Source: Agromyces salentinus (GTDB lineage Bacteria; Actinomycetota; Actinomycetes; Actinomycetales; Microbacteriaceae). From it: a stretch of DNA of 64,000 bases. The stretch lies in contig NZ_WBIR01000013.1 in assembly GCF_009749395.1 (NCBI RefSeq), forward strand, positions 62,001 to 126,000, written 5' to 3'. Below, one piece after another: positions 8,231 through 16,905 of this stretch. Under the pieces are notes generated by a model that was not told the DNA's origin, did no database searches, and worked only from the letters and a program-made list of their open reading frames with translations. Position 1 is the stretch's first letter. Each line of letters starts with the position of its first letter. The translations under genes were made by a program, and so were the position numbers.

Positions 8231-8420
8231 GCGCCGGGTCTTTGCTGCCGTGATCTGGCGGCCTGACACCTTCGCGGGCCGAAAGCCGAGAGGCATCAAG
8301 ACCGGGGCAGGTTCGGGTCTGCATTCCGAATGCCGTCGCTGGGTCGGTGCCCGGAGCGGCATCAGCGGCGCTTCATCGTGATCGCGCGATCGCGGTCCGA
8401 ACCGGGTGAGCGTCTCGCAA

Positions 8421-8529
8421 CGCTCTCTTCTTTGCTTCGTTTCCTTCTCCTCCCCCTCCCCCCTCCTTCTTCTTCACCCGTTTCCTCCTCCCTGCTTCTC
8501 GCTGTCCTTTACCTTTGGTTCCCTCTTCG
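8421..8529. repeat. polypyrimidine tract
   Basis: About 110 bp are almost entirely C and T on the plus strand, including an uninterrupted 36-nt pyrimidine run at 8440-8475. The central part is close to mirror-symmetric around about 8457. Such homopurine/homopyrimidine mirror sequences can form triplex (H-DNA) in supercoiled DNA. It lies in the gene-free region between parS sites 2 and 3. The role is not known. Confidence 0.7.
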
Positions 8530-9486
8530 CAGTTCGTTGCCGTCGGATCCGGAAACTCGTGCTTGCCCCTCCCTTGTTCTTCGTTCGAAGAGGTTTCCGC
8601 GTTTGCTGGGTATGGCCACAGGCCCGGGTATTTGGCGGCGGTCCAGCGAGTGCCGCATCGTCGACATCCGTGCTTCCGTGGGCGGCGAGCCAAGGGCGGC
8701 GCCCAGGAATATGCATCGATGGTGCAAGATTCCGATCGAAGCCCCGATCGGCCCGGGCTTGCTGATCCCGTGTCGCAGTGCGGGCTGGGCGAGTTGGAGG
8801 TTGCGCCGGGCTGTTTCCTGATGACCACCGTGGGCTCGTCGGGTCGACCTCCGCGCTCTGTCGCGAGGCCACATCACCTGCACCATCTCGGGTGACGGCG
8901 ACTCGGATCGGGCGTGCCAGCACCTGCGCCCGGCTTCAATCGCGATGCCGGCTCTCACCGGCCAGGCGGCTTGAGTGCGAGTCCACTGGCCACAATGGCA
9001 GCGTGTGAGCCGACCGAGCGCGACGGGTGGTCGATATTCGGATGCCCCTCCTGGCCACGGCTGTGCGACCGACCTCGATCCGTGATGTCTGCTTCGGAGC
9101 GTGAGCACGGGCGCCGAACCTCTCCCGCGATGGGAACCAGTGCGCCCTAACGCAGCTGTTTCCGCACTGGCGTGTTCGAAGCGCTGACGCCCGCTGGACC
9201 GAAACCAGCGCTGGAACGGCAGCGACCGGCGCAGTGGAGATGAGAGGGTAGCCCCGCAGAGGGCGATCGAGGCCGTGCTGCAAGAGGGGACTGAGGGCCC
9301 GCGACCGCGCGAATCCTTGCTCATTCAGCCCGGGTCGGATCCAGCATCGATTTCATTGATCCCCCGCAGTCGGGATGACGCTTCCGAACGGCGAGTCGTG
9401 GTCGGCACGCATGCGTGCCGGTGCGGTCCCATGGCCGTTCACCAGCGTTGTACACGTGACCTTCCCGTCCTTGCGAATCACGTGGA

Positions 9487-9502
9487 TGTTTCACGTGAAA
9501 CA
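9487..9502. other. parS: parS site 3 (perfect consensus)
   Basis: TGTTTCACGTGAAACA is a full consensus match. It lies 190 bp upstream of the parA start, so ParB binding here could also influence parAB transcription. Confidence 0.97.
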
Positions 9503-9692
9503 CCGGCGTCGAGCGCGTCCAAGCTCCAGTCGACCCGGCTGGGCCGCTTCACTCTCGCGCGTCGTCACGCAACTCCGTCCGCATGGGTCGGTGGTGGCGG
9601 TTAGGCTTGGGTGTCCAGTGGAGTTCGGTCGACTGCACTGACTGGTGGCACCCGATCGTGGGGAATGACGGATCAGGTTTGGAGAATTCGGC

Positions 9693-11705
9693 ATGGCACA
9701 GGGCGGAGGTCGCGGATGGTTTCATCGTCGTCGATCACAGCCCGAACCACCGGCCACTCCCCCAACTCCTGACGTGAAGTCTGAAGAGACCTCGCCGCTC
9801 CCGACACCTGCCGAAACGGCGAGTCCGGCCGCTCCAGAGTTCACGGCCGCGGAGCTGCGTCCAGCCTCCATTGTTCGCCATCCTGATGTGCACGGTGATG
9901 CCCGGGCATGGTCCACCCCCGGTGACGCTGATCGATCTGCACGCGGCGCGGAGCCTCCTGCTGCCACCCCGGTCACTGGTGCGGTTCCGGATGGAATCAG
10001 CGCTGCGGTCGGTGCGAGCCCCCATGTCGCTCCCCCGAGCACGGAAGAGCGAGGCGTGGATGATCCTCGTCAGTCCACGGTGAAGAGCTACGACTGGGAC
10101 GCCGCGACGGCCGCGGCGCTGAGCGACGAGGATGGTCCGGCCGTACCGGCCCGGGCTGCACACTCGCTCGCTCAGCCCGATCGCCTCCTCGAAGACATCA
10201 TCCGTGAGATCGTCGGCGACGCCGCTGCGGATACGGTGAGCTCCCTGCAGACCGCCCGCGCGACGACCCCATCTTCCATCCCAGAGGCGACACGGGCGTA
10301 CGATCTCAACTCGCAGCCGACGGGTGAGACCGTTTCCGGACGCGAGCAGACGGTTCCCGATGTTTCCGATGTCCCGCTCCCTTCAGCACTCATGGGCACT
10401 GACGCAGGATTTGCCGACGCGGCAGAAGTGCCGACGGAGGAAGGCGATGCAGACCCGCACGGCGTTTCACGTGAAACGGCTCACCACGCCCCGTCGGAAA
10501 CCAGCACCATCCGCGAGGAGCCGGACGCTCCCAAGGATCCCGATGAGCATCCGAACCCGCCCATAGTCGAGGCCCCCTTGGCACCACACGTCGCCGTTTC
10601 CGATCGCGACCACGACGATCCCGGCGGCGATCCGCCGGTCTTGGCCCACGACGTCGTGACGACTCCGGTCGTCGATGCGCCGAGCGCTCTCCCGGTGAGC
10701 ACTGTCATCGAGGCACTTCCGGCGTCCGATGCACATCGAGCGTCGCCTGAACTCGACCCTGGCGCGGCGAAGCCTGCGCTCGTACCCCCCGTTTCACGTG
10801 AAACGGAGCCCGAATACGGAGGAACTCCCCTGGCCGACCAAATTGCCGACGAGACTCGTCGACGCATCGCACTCGAGACCGCGGTCCTCCCGTTGCCCGC
10901 ACAGACGCGCGTGTTCACGATCTCCAATCAGAAGGGCGGAGTGGGCAAGACCACGACCGCCGTGAATCTGGCAGCGGCGCTGGCACGATCCGGCGCCCAT
11001 GTGCTCGTGGTGGATCTCGACCCGCAGGGCAACGCGTCAACCGCGCTCGGCGTCGATCACCGCTCCGACCAGCAGAGTGTCTACGAAGTGCTTGTCGCAG
11101 ACCTGGAACTTGCGGCTGTCGTCCGACCTTCGACAGAGCACGAACGGCTCGATTGCGTGCCCGCCACGATCCACCTCGCCGGAGCTGAGATCGAACTCGT
11201 CTCGCTCGTCGCTCGCGAACAGCGGCTCCGCCGCGCCATCGACAAGCATCTCGCCTCGATGGACCGACCGTACGACTACGTCTTCATCGACTGCCCGCCG
11301 TCCCTCGGGCTCCTCACCATCAATGCATTCGTGGCGGCACGAGAGGTGCTGATCCCGATCCAGTGCGAGTACTACGCGCTGGAGGGACTCTCCCAGCTCC
11401 TGAGCAATATCGAGTTGATCGAGAAGCACCTGAATTCCGAGCTCCGACTCTCGACCATCCTCTTGACGATGTACGACTCCCGCACCAACCTGGCGCAGCA
11501 GGTGGCGCAAGAGGTACGCGATCACTTCCCGGTGGAGACGCTCGAGACGATCATCCCCCGATCGGTTCGGGTATCCGAAGCGCCGAGTTACGGCCAGAGC
11601 GTCATCAGCTACGACTACTCGTCGTCCGGTTCGCTGTCATATCGTGAGGCCGCGGCGGAGATTGCACAGCGAGCCGCTTCGGCGGCACGGAAGGAAGCGA
11701 ACTGA
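9693..11705 (+). CDS. parA: Chromosome partitioning ATPase ParA with very long N-terminal extension
   Basis: ParA is a Walker-type ATPase that, with ParB-parS, separates newly replicated origins. The C-terminal 290 residues are canonical. TPLADQIADETRRRIALE lies near 378-396, Walker A KGGVGKTTT at about 414-422, DLDPQGNAST follows it, and DCPPSLGLLTINA and the later EAPSYGQSVISYD block are present. The first 375 residues or so are Pro/Ala/Glu/Asp-rich, look disordered, and match no family I know. Two parS sites lie inside this part, each read as VSRET. The ATG at 9693 has TTGGAG upstream. A GGAGG at 10818-10822 lies 7 nt before an in-frame CTG (10830), which could allow a short form. The stop overlaps parB (TGATG). 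Confidence 0.93.
   Translation: MAQGGGRGWFHRRRSQPEPPATPPTPDVKSEETSPLPTPAETASPAAPEFTAAELRPASIVRHPDVHGDARAWSTPGDADRSARGAEPPAATPVTGAVPDGISAAVGASPHVAPPSTEERGVDDPRQSTVKSYDWDAATAAALSDEDGPAVPARAAHSLAQPDRLLEDIIREIVGDAAADTVSSLQTARATTPSSIPEATRAYDLNSQPTGETVSGREQTVPDVSDVPLPSALMGTDAGFADAAEVPTEEGDADPHGVSRETAHHAPSETSTIREEPDAPKDPDEHPNPPIVEAPLAPHVAVSDRDHDDPGGDPPVLAHDVVTTPVVDAPSALPVSTVIEALPASDAHRASPELDPGAAKPALVPPVSRETEPEYGGTPLADQIADETRRRIALETAVLPLPAQTRVFTISNQKGGVGKTTTAVNLAAALARSGAHVLVVDLDPQGNASTALGVDHRSDQQSVYEVLVADLELAAVVRPSTEHERLDCVPATIHLAGAEIELVSLVAREQRLRRAIDKHLASMDRPYDYVFIDCPPSLGLLTINAFVAAREVLIPIQCEYYALEGLSQLLSNIELIEKHLNSELRLSTILLTMYDSRTNLAQQVAQEVRDHFPVETLETIIPRSVRVSEAPSYGQSVISYDYSSSGSLSYREAAAEIAQRAASAARKEAN
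10463..10478. other. parS: parS site 4, inside the parA coding region
   Basis: CGTTTCACGTGAAACG keeps the 14-bp core GTTTCACGTGAAAC with symmetric end changes. In the parA frame it encodes VSRET in the N-terminal extension. Confidence 0.9.
10790..10805. other. parS: parS site 5, inside the parA coding region
   Basis: CGTTTCACGTGAAACG is identical to site 4, 327 bp downstream of it, and again encodes VSRET just before the conserved ParA domain. Confidence 0.9.
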
Positions 11706-12703
11706 TGGCTACGAAGCGCACAGGACTGGGTCGAGGTATCGGTGCACTCATTCCGCAAGGCGAGGACGCCGCCCGCGCGACTCGACCGGTGGACGTGTTC
11801 TTCCCGGACTCCGAGGCCGGCCAGTCGGCGTCAGTCGCAGTGGTCGAGGCAGCGGCTGATGCCGCAGAGTCGAGTGGGCTCGTCTCCGTGCCCGGCGCTC
11901 GTCTCGCACGATTGAATCCCGATGACATCGTGCCGAATGCGGTGCAGCCGCGGCATGTCTTCGATCCGGAGGACCTCGCCGAACTCGTCCACAGCGTGCG
12001 CGAGTTCGGAGTCCTCCAACCCATCGTCGTTCGTCCCCACCCAGACCAGGCCGGCAAGTTCGAACTCGTCATGGGTGAGCGACGCCTTCGCGCCACGAAG
12101 GAAGCGGGTCTCGACTCCATCCCGGCGGTCATCAAGGACACCGCCAACGAGGACATGCTGCGCGACGCGCTGCTCGAGAATCTCCACCGTTCACAGTTGA
12201 ACGCCCTCGAGGAAGCCTCCGCGTATCAGCAACTTCTCGCCGATTTCGGAATCACGCAGGAGGAACTCGCCGCGCGGATCGGGCGGTCACGCCCGCAGAT
12301 CTCCAACACGCTGCGGCTGCTGAAGCTCCCCGAGTCGGTTCAGGTTCGGGTGGCCGCCGGAGTCTTGAGCGCAGGTCACGCCCGAGCGATCCTCGCAACG
12401 GGCGGTGACAGCGAGCAGATGCAGCGCTTCGCGGACAAGATCGTCAACGAGGAACTCTCCGTTCGTGCGGCGGAGGCTGCAGCCACCTCCGCCGCACCGG
12501 GTACTTCAAGTCGAGCGAAGCCATCGGCCGGCAAGCGGCAGGATTTCCTCGATGATCTCGCCGGGCGCCTCGGAGACCGGCTGAACACGCGGGTGAACAT
12601 CAAGCTCGGTGCGCGAAAAGGCCAGATCAGCATAGATTTCGCGACCGTTCAGGACCTTCGGCGGATCCTCACGGATCTTGGCGAAGAACTCGAAGGCGTC
12701 TGA
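11705..12703 (+). CDS. parB: Chromosome partitioning protein ParB
   Basis: ParB binds parS and spreads or slides along DNA as a CTP-dependent clamp. The 332-aa protein begins with KRTGLGRGIGALIP, the usual ParA-stimulating N-terminal motif. It then has the CTPase/N-domain (DDIVPNAVQPRHVFD, ELVHSVREFGVLQPIVVR, and GERRLRATKEAG near 120-132). The helix-turn-helix region follows (ENLHRSQLNALEEASAYQQL; IGRSRPQISNTLRLLKLP), and a C-terminal dimerisation domain ends the protein. The start codon overlaps the parA stop, so the two are co-translated. A strong bidirectional hairpin follows at 12782-12816. Confidence 0.97.
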   Translation: MATKRTGLGRGIGALIPQGEDAARATRPVDVFFPDSEAGQSASVAVVEAAADAAESSGLVSVPGARLARLNPDDIVPNAVQPRHVFDPEDLAELVHSVREFGVLQPIVVRPHPDQAGKFELVMGERRLRATKEAGLDSIPAVIKDTANEDMLRDALLENLHRSQLNALEEASAYQQLLADFGITQEELAARIGRSRPQISNTLRLLKLPESVQVRVAAGVLSAGHARAILATGGDSEQMQRFADKIVNEELSVRAAEAAATSAAPGTSSRAKPSAGKRQDFLDDLAGRLGDRLNTRVNIKLGARKGQISIDFATVQDLRRILTDLGEELEGV

Positions 12704-12781
12704 CGCGACTTCCTGCTCAGGATCGTTCCTGACGAAGCGAAATACGACGGAAATCGCCCTCGGTCGTCGCCACTGATCGGA

Positions 12782-12816
12782 CGATCCCTCGCCGGAGCCA
12801 ACCCGGCGAGGGATCG
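12782..12816. terminator. bidirectional terminator between parB and ddl
   Basis: A perfect 14-bp stem, CGATCCCTCGCCGG (12782-12795) with CCGGCGAGGGATCG (12803-12816), has a 7-nt loop. It sits between the convergent parB and ddl genes. Confidence 0.85.
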
Positions 12817-12818
12817 GA

Positions 12819-13793
12819 TCAGTGAACGGTCGCGTGGTTCGACCTCGCGACGGCTGCAGCGACGAGGCCGGAGTAGACCTCCGCCGCGGTCGTTCCCGAG
12901 GCCTCGATGGCGAGGGGCAGAAGCGAAGTCTCAGTCAAGCCCGGGATGACGTTCGCCTCCAGGAACCACGGAGTACCCGCGGCATCCACGATGAAGTCGA
13001 CGCGGGAGAGCTCGCGCAGCCCGAGCGCCGTGTGTGCGTTCACCGCTGCCGCCGCGACCGTTTCGATGACCGCGGGCTCGAGTCGCGACGGCGCGTAGAA
13101 GGTCGTCTCCCCCGCGTTGTACCGAGCCTGGAAACTGTAGATGCCATTGGAGGGTTCGATCTCCACGGGCGTCAGCGCGACCGGGCCGTCGCCGGCGTCG
13201 ATGACGCCGACGGCGATCTCGGTGCCGACGATGCGTCGTTCGACCACGACGACGTCCGCGTAGGTGAATGCCTCGACCATGGCTCGGGGCAGGTCGTTCG
13301 AGTCGGTGACGATCGAGACTCCCTGAGCCGAGCCGCCCATCGCCGGCTTCACGACGAGGTCGTCGGGGAGGGAGTCGCGCACGACACGGAGCACCCCTGA
13401 GGCTCCCAGTTCGCGGAACGCCTCGTGCGAGAGCACGATCGACTCCGGAACCGATGCCCCGGTCGCGGCGATGAGTGAACTCGCGATGGGCTTGGACCAG
13501 GCTCGTCGAGCTGCCGCGGCGCTCGAGCCGACTGTCGGGATGCCGAGCGCCGTGAGCAGGCCGATGAGCGAGCCGTCTTCGCCGCTGGAACCATGCAGGG
13601 CGGGGAACACCGCGTCGGGTCGTTCGTTCGCGAGGAACGGCAGGAGGCCGGCATCGGGATCGCGAAGGACGACCCGGTGTCCGGCCGCGGCCAGGGCATC
13701 GGCGACGCGTCGTCCCGATCGAAGCGACACGTCTCGCTCATGGGAGATGCCACCCGCGAGCACGACGACGTGAAGACCGTTGGAATCGCTCAT
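12819..13793 (-). CDS. D-alanine--D-alanine ligase-like ATP-grasp protein
   Basis: Ddl enzymes make D-Ala-D-Ala for peptidoglycan precursors. The 324-aa protein has VVLAGGISHERDVSLRSGRRVADAL at the N-terminus (family motif GGxSxER), then PALHGSSGEDGSLIGLLTALGIPTVGS. The ATP-grasp block DLVVKPAMGGSAQGVSIV and the C-terminal RVDFIVDAAGTPWFLEANVIPGLTETSLLP, with the Mg-binding Glu/Asn pair, complete it. The length is at the short end for Ddl (about 300-370). It lies 16 bp downstream of an aminotransferase gene and is probably co-transcribed with it. A second, main ddl may exist elsewhere in the genome, so it could act on a related dipeptide. Confidence 0.88.
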   Translation of the reverse strand: MSDSNGLHVVVLAGGISHERDVSLRSGRRVADALAAAGHRVVLRDPDAGLLPFLANERPDAVFPALHGSSGEDGSLIGLLTALGIPTVGSSAAAARRAWSKPIASSLIAATGASVPESIVLSHEAFRELGASGVLRVVRDSLPDDLVVKPAMGGSAQGVSIVTDSNDLPRAMVEAFTYADVVVVERRIVGTEIAVGVIDAGDGPVALTPVEIEPSNGIYSFQARYNAGETTFYAPSRLEPAVIETVAAAAVNAHTALGLRELSRVDFIVDAAGTPWFLEANVIPGLTETSLLPLAIEASGTTAAEVYSGLVAAAVARSNHATVH

Positions 13794-13809
13794 GATCAGG
13801 GGTTCTCCA

Positions 13810-15132
13810 CTACTTCAGGTCGGTCGGGGGTGCCGGTTCGATGCCGGGCTTGATGGGCAGCTGAAGCGGTCCGGTGCCCGCGAAGGTGTCGAGCAGGTCG
13901 AGCTCGCCGTTCACGACCGTCGCAAGCCGTCGGATGCCGACCCGAATGGCGTCGGGCGTCGGATAGCAGAACGACAGGCGCATGGCATGGCGCCCGCGTC
14001 CATCGGCGAAGAACGCGGTGCCCGGCGTATAGGCGACGAGCTCCTTGACGGCCCTCGGCAGCATCTGCTTGGAGTCGAGGACGTCGGGCATCGTCACCCA
14101 GACATAGAAACCGCCGTTGGGGTTGGTCCAACTGAGTTGCGGAAGGTACTCCCCCAGAGCCTCGATCATCGCGTCCTTGCGTTCGCGGTAGACCCCTCGG
14201 AAGGTGTCGATCTGTCCGCGCCAGTCGGTACTGGACAGGTACTCGGAGACGACGAGTTGGCTGAACGAGCTCGGCGAGAGGATGGCGGCCTCGGCGGCGA
14301 GGATGAGCTTCTCGCGGATGGCATGCGGGGCGAGTGCCCAGCCCACGCGGAACCCGGGTGCCAACGTCTTGGAGAACGACCCCAGGTAGATGACGCCTTC
14401 CGGGTCGAGTGACCGCAGGGCGTTCGGGGCGGGCTCGTCGAAGTGGAGCAGGCCGTACGGGTTGTCCTCGAGGACGAGGATCTCGTTCGCGCGGCAGATC
14501 TCGAGGATCTCGGGTCGGCGTTCGGCCGAGAGCGTGACGCCGGCCGGGTTGTGGAAGTTCGGGATCGTGTAGAGGAACTTGATGCGCCGGCTCTGGCCGC
14601 GAAGGTGGGCGATCGTCTGGCGCAGTGCCTCGGGGATGAGACCGTGCTCGTCCATGGCCACATGGACGACGCTCGCCTGGTAGGAGCGGAAGACGCCGAG
14701 CGCACCGACGTAGCTCGGAGACTCCGCGAGGATCACGTCACCGGGATCGATGAACAGCTTGGCGACGAGATCGAGCGCCTGCTGCGAGCCGGTCGACGTC
14801 ACGACGTTGTCGACGGACCCCTGGATGCCCTCGAGCGCCATCACGTCGAGGATGTGCTCGCGCAGCGCGGGAATGCCCTGACCAGAGCCGTATTGCAGAG
14901 CGGTGGGGCCCTCGGTGCGCATGACCCGGTCCATCGACGACAGGATGAGGTCCTGCGGCAGGGCGGACACGTACGGCATGCCGCCGGCGAGCGAGACGAC
15001 CTCGGGTCGCGAGGCGACGGCGAACAGGGCGCGAACCTCGGAGGCGGCCAGGCCGGCGGCTCGCTCGGCGTAGTTCGCGTACCACGGGTCGAGGTTGTTG
15101 CCGGTCCGCTGGGGGACGCCGTCAGAGGTCAC
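13810..15132 (-). CDS. PLP-dependent aminotransferase, class I/II (2-aminoadipate/aromatic type)
   Basis: The 440-aa fold-type I aminotransferase resembles LysN/YdcR-like enzymes without the GntR regulator domain. Visible motifs are SLAGGMPYVSALP, ALQYGSGQGIPALREHI, the TSTGSQQALDLVAKLFIDPGD block and IPNFHNPAGVTLSAERR. EDNPYGLLHF, the PLP lysine in GSFSKTLAPGFRVGW and the C-terminal NGGFYVWV also fit. Substrate cannot be told; 2-aminoadipate, aromatic and branched-chain amino acids are all possible. It lies between trxA and ddl on the same strand, in the place where cwlM and other genes lie in mycobacteria, and is probably co-transcribed with ddl. Confidence 0.88.
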   Translation of the reverse strand: MTSDGVPQRTGNNLDPWYANYAERAAGLAASEVRALFAVASRPEVVSLAGGMPYVSALPQDLILSSMDRVMRTEGPTALQYGSGQGIPALREHILDVMALEGIQGSVDNVVTSTGSQQALDLVAKLFIDPGDVILAESPSYVGALGVFRSYQASVVHVAMDEHGLIPEALRQTIAHLRGQSRRIKFLYTIPNFHNPAGVTLSAERRPEILEICRANEILVLEDNPYGLLHFDEPAPNALRSLDPEGVIYLGSFSKTLAPGFRVGWALAPHAIREKLILAAEAAILSPSSFSQLVVSEYLSSTDWRGQIDTFRGVYRERKDAMIEALGEYLPQLSWTNPNGGFYVWVTMPDVLDSKQMLPRAVKELVAYTPGTAFFADGRGRHAMRLSFCYPTPDAIRVGIRRLATVVNGELDLLDTFAGTGPLQLPIKPGIEPAPPTDLK

Positions 15133-15299
15133 GAGTGCTGATTCCGATCTGTTCTGGGTTGTTCAATGCTAGTTGCCGCCCGGAGGATGACTCGCCATGC
15201 GTCGTGGTCGCCGGCCATGCGACGAGGTCGCGGTGCATCCCCGGTCGTCGAGCGCTGCGCGCGGCATCCGCTCGGGTGTTCGCCTGCCCGAATGCGAAA

Positions 15300-15327
15300 G
15301 ACCCGCCCGGCGTGTGCCGGGCGGGTC
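15300..15327 (-). terminator. terminator downstream of trxA
   Basis: A perfect 12-bp stem, GACCCGCCCGGC (15300-15311) with GCCGGGCGGGTC (15316-15327), has a GTGT loop. On the minus strand it is followed by a short TCTTTC tract, consistent with termination of the trxB-trxA transcript. Confidence 0.85.
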
Positions 15328-15349
15328 TCGAGCGTGACGAGGCGGCCGA

Positions 15350-15673
15350 CTACGAGATGTAGGCGGCGAGGTCGGCCTCGAGGGCGGGCTTCGGCTTGGC
15401 GCCGATGACGGTCTTGACGACCTCGCCCTTCTCGAAGACCTTGAACGCCGGGATGGCGGTGATCTGGTACTTCATCGCGAGCTGCGGGTTCTCGTCGACG
15501 TTGAGCTTGACGATGTCGAGCTTGTCGGCGTGCTCGCTGGCGATCTGGTCGAGGATCGGGCTGACCGCGCGACACGGCCCGCACCACTCGGCCCAGAAGT
15601 CGACGAGGACGGCCTTCTCGTTGTTCAGGACCTCCTGCTCGAAGGTGGCCTCGGTCACGGCACGTGCAGTCAT
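15350..15673 (-). CDS. trxA: Thioredoxin
   Basis: The 107-aa thioredoxin has the active-site motif WAEWCGPCRAVSP near residues 28-40 and the cis-proline region ITAIPAFKVFEKGE. It reduces protein disulfides in the cytoplasm and is itself reduced by TrxB. The ATG at 15671-15673 has a good GAGGAG ribosome binding site 7-8 nt upstream, so the longer open frame is not used. It lies 52 bp downstream of trxB on the same strand, a typical trxB-trxA operon. Confidence 0.97.
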   Translation of the reverse strand: MTARAVTEATFEQEVLNNEKAVLVDFWAEWCGPCRAVSPILDQIASEHADKLDIVKLNVDENPQLAMKYQITAIPAFKVFEKGEVVKTVIGAKPKPALEADLAAYIS

Positions 15674-15725
15674 GGGTGTCTCCTCAGTGTGAATCGTGAA
15701 GCGGATGCCGCGGTGCGGCCGGCGT

Positions 15726-16802
15726 TCAGCGAGCTCGAACGAGCCCGTCGATGGCGACGCCCTCATCGATGGCCTCGGCCTCGATCTCGGCGGCCTCGGG
15801 CGATGCGGTGTCCTCGAGCGCGGCGAGGTAGTGCTCCGCATCGAGCGCTGCGACCGTGCCGGAGCCGGCGGCGGTCACGGCCTGACGGTAGAACGGGTCG
15901 ATCACGTCGCCCGCGGCGAACACGCCCGCCACTGACGTGCGCGACGAGCGTCCCTCGACATGGATGGTGCCCTCGCGCGTGAGCTCGAGCTTGCCGTGCA
16001 CGAGGTGGGTGCGCGGGTCGTTGCCGATCGCGACGAACAGGCCGTCGAGGTCGAGACCGCGCTCCTCACCGGTGACGGTGTCGCGGAGCGTGACGCCAGT
16101 GACGGCGGTCGTGCCGTGGATCGCAGCGACCTCGGAGTTCCAGATGAACTCGATCTTCTCGTTGTCGATCGCGCGCTGCTGCATGATCTTCGACGCCTTG
16201 AGGGTGTCGCGACGGTGCACGACGTAGACCTTGTCGGCGAAGCGCGTGAGGAAGGTCGCCTCCTCCATCGCCGAGTCGCCGCCGCCGATGACGGCGATCG
16301 TCTTCTGGCGGAAGAAGAAGCCGTCGCAGGTCGCGCACCAGGAGAGGCCATGTCCGGAGAGGACCTCCTCCTCGGGCAGGCCGAGCTTGCGGTATGCCGA
16401 GCCCGTTGCATAGATGAGCGCGGATGCCTCGTGGGTCTCGCCGTTGCCGAGCGTGACGCGCTTGACGGGGCCCTCGAGGTCGAGCGACACGACGTCGTCG
16501 TAGACGACCTCGGTGCCGAAGCGCTCGGCCTGGGCCTGCATCTTGCCCATCAGGTCGGGGCCCATGATGCCCTCGGGGAATCCGGGGAAGTTCTCGACCT
16601 CGGTCGTGTTCATCAGCTCGCCGCCGATCTCGACGGAACTCGCGATGAGCAGGGGCTTCAGCTCCGCGCGGGCAGCGTAGATCGCTGCGGTGAAGCCCGC
16701 AGGACCAGAGCCGATGATGATGATGTCGCGCAAGGAGGCTCCTGTCGTCGGTCGGTGGTTCGTGGCATCCGGATCGGTGGATCGGATCGGAGGCAACGAC
16801 AT
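15726..16802 (-). CDS. trxB: Thioredoxin reductase
   Basis: TrxB is a flavoprotein that passes electrons from NADPH to thioredoxin. The protein of about 358 aa has the FAD-binding IIIIGSGPAGFTAAIYAARA near residue 30, the redox-active WCATCDGFFFR (CATC motif) near 155, and the NADPH-binding VIGGGDSAMEEA. The second FAD motif GVFAAGDVIDPFYRQAVTAAGSG follows. The C-terminal 25 residues or so are an acidic extension beyond the usual end. A TAGACT -10 element lies 9 nt before the chosen ATG (16800-16802). A GTG at 16811 gives three more residues but would directly abut that -10. Confidence 0.96.
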   Translation of the reverse strand: MSLPPIRSTDPDATNHRPTTGASLRDIIIIGSGPAGFTAAIYAARAELKPLLIASSVEIGGELMNTTEVENFPGFPEGIMGPDLMGKMQAQAERFGTEVVYDDVVSLDLEGPVKRVTLGNGETHEASALIYATGSAYRKLGLPEEEVLSGHGLSWCATCDGFFFRQKTIAVIGGGDSAMEEATFLTRFADKVYVVHRRDTLKASKIMQQRAIDNEKIEFIWNSEVAAIHGTTAVTGVTLRDTVTGEERGLDLDGLFVAIGNDPRTHLVHGKLELTREGTIHVEGRSSRTSVAGVFAAGDVIDPFYRQAVTAAGSGTVAALDAEHYLAALEDTASPEAAEIEAEAIDEGVAIDGLVRAR

Positions 16803-16905
16803 GGTCAACACAGTCTAGGCGTCGCGTATTCCGGCGCCGTCGGCCCGCTCGGTATGTGACGGATGCCGCGCCGTGGTCGAGTCGTGGAGCGCGGCGGCCG
16901 CCGGT

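Larger units (their letters stand above)
7371..9692. other. 2.3-kb gene-free region between rsmG and parA
   Basis: No open frame here resembles a known protein. The frames present have arginine/serine-rich translations and no plausible ribosome binding sites. The stretch contains the rsmG hairpin (7417-7434), two perfect parS sites (7731-7746 and 9487-9502), a block of degenerate GAGCnnn heptads (7862-8230) and a polypyrimidine tract (8421-8529). The part from about 8550 to 9480 has no structure I could recognise. It should also contain the parA promoter. A gap this long in the otherwise dense rsmG-parA locus is unusual, and the region looks like a ParB-loading or nucleoid-organising segment rather than coding DNA. 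Confidence 0.75.

Noticed and set aside
8473-9324. Several overlapping open frames in the rsmG-parA gap (up to about 270 residues)
   Set aside because: No family similarity, Arg/Ser-rich composition, no ribosome binding sites, and repeats with 7-bp period cross the region nearby.
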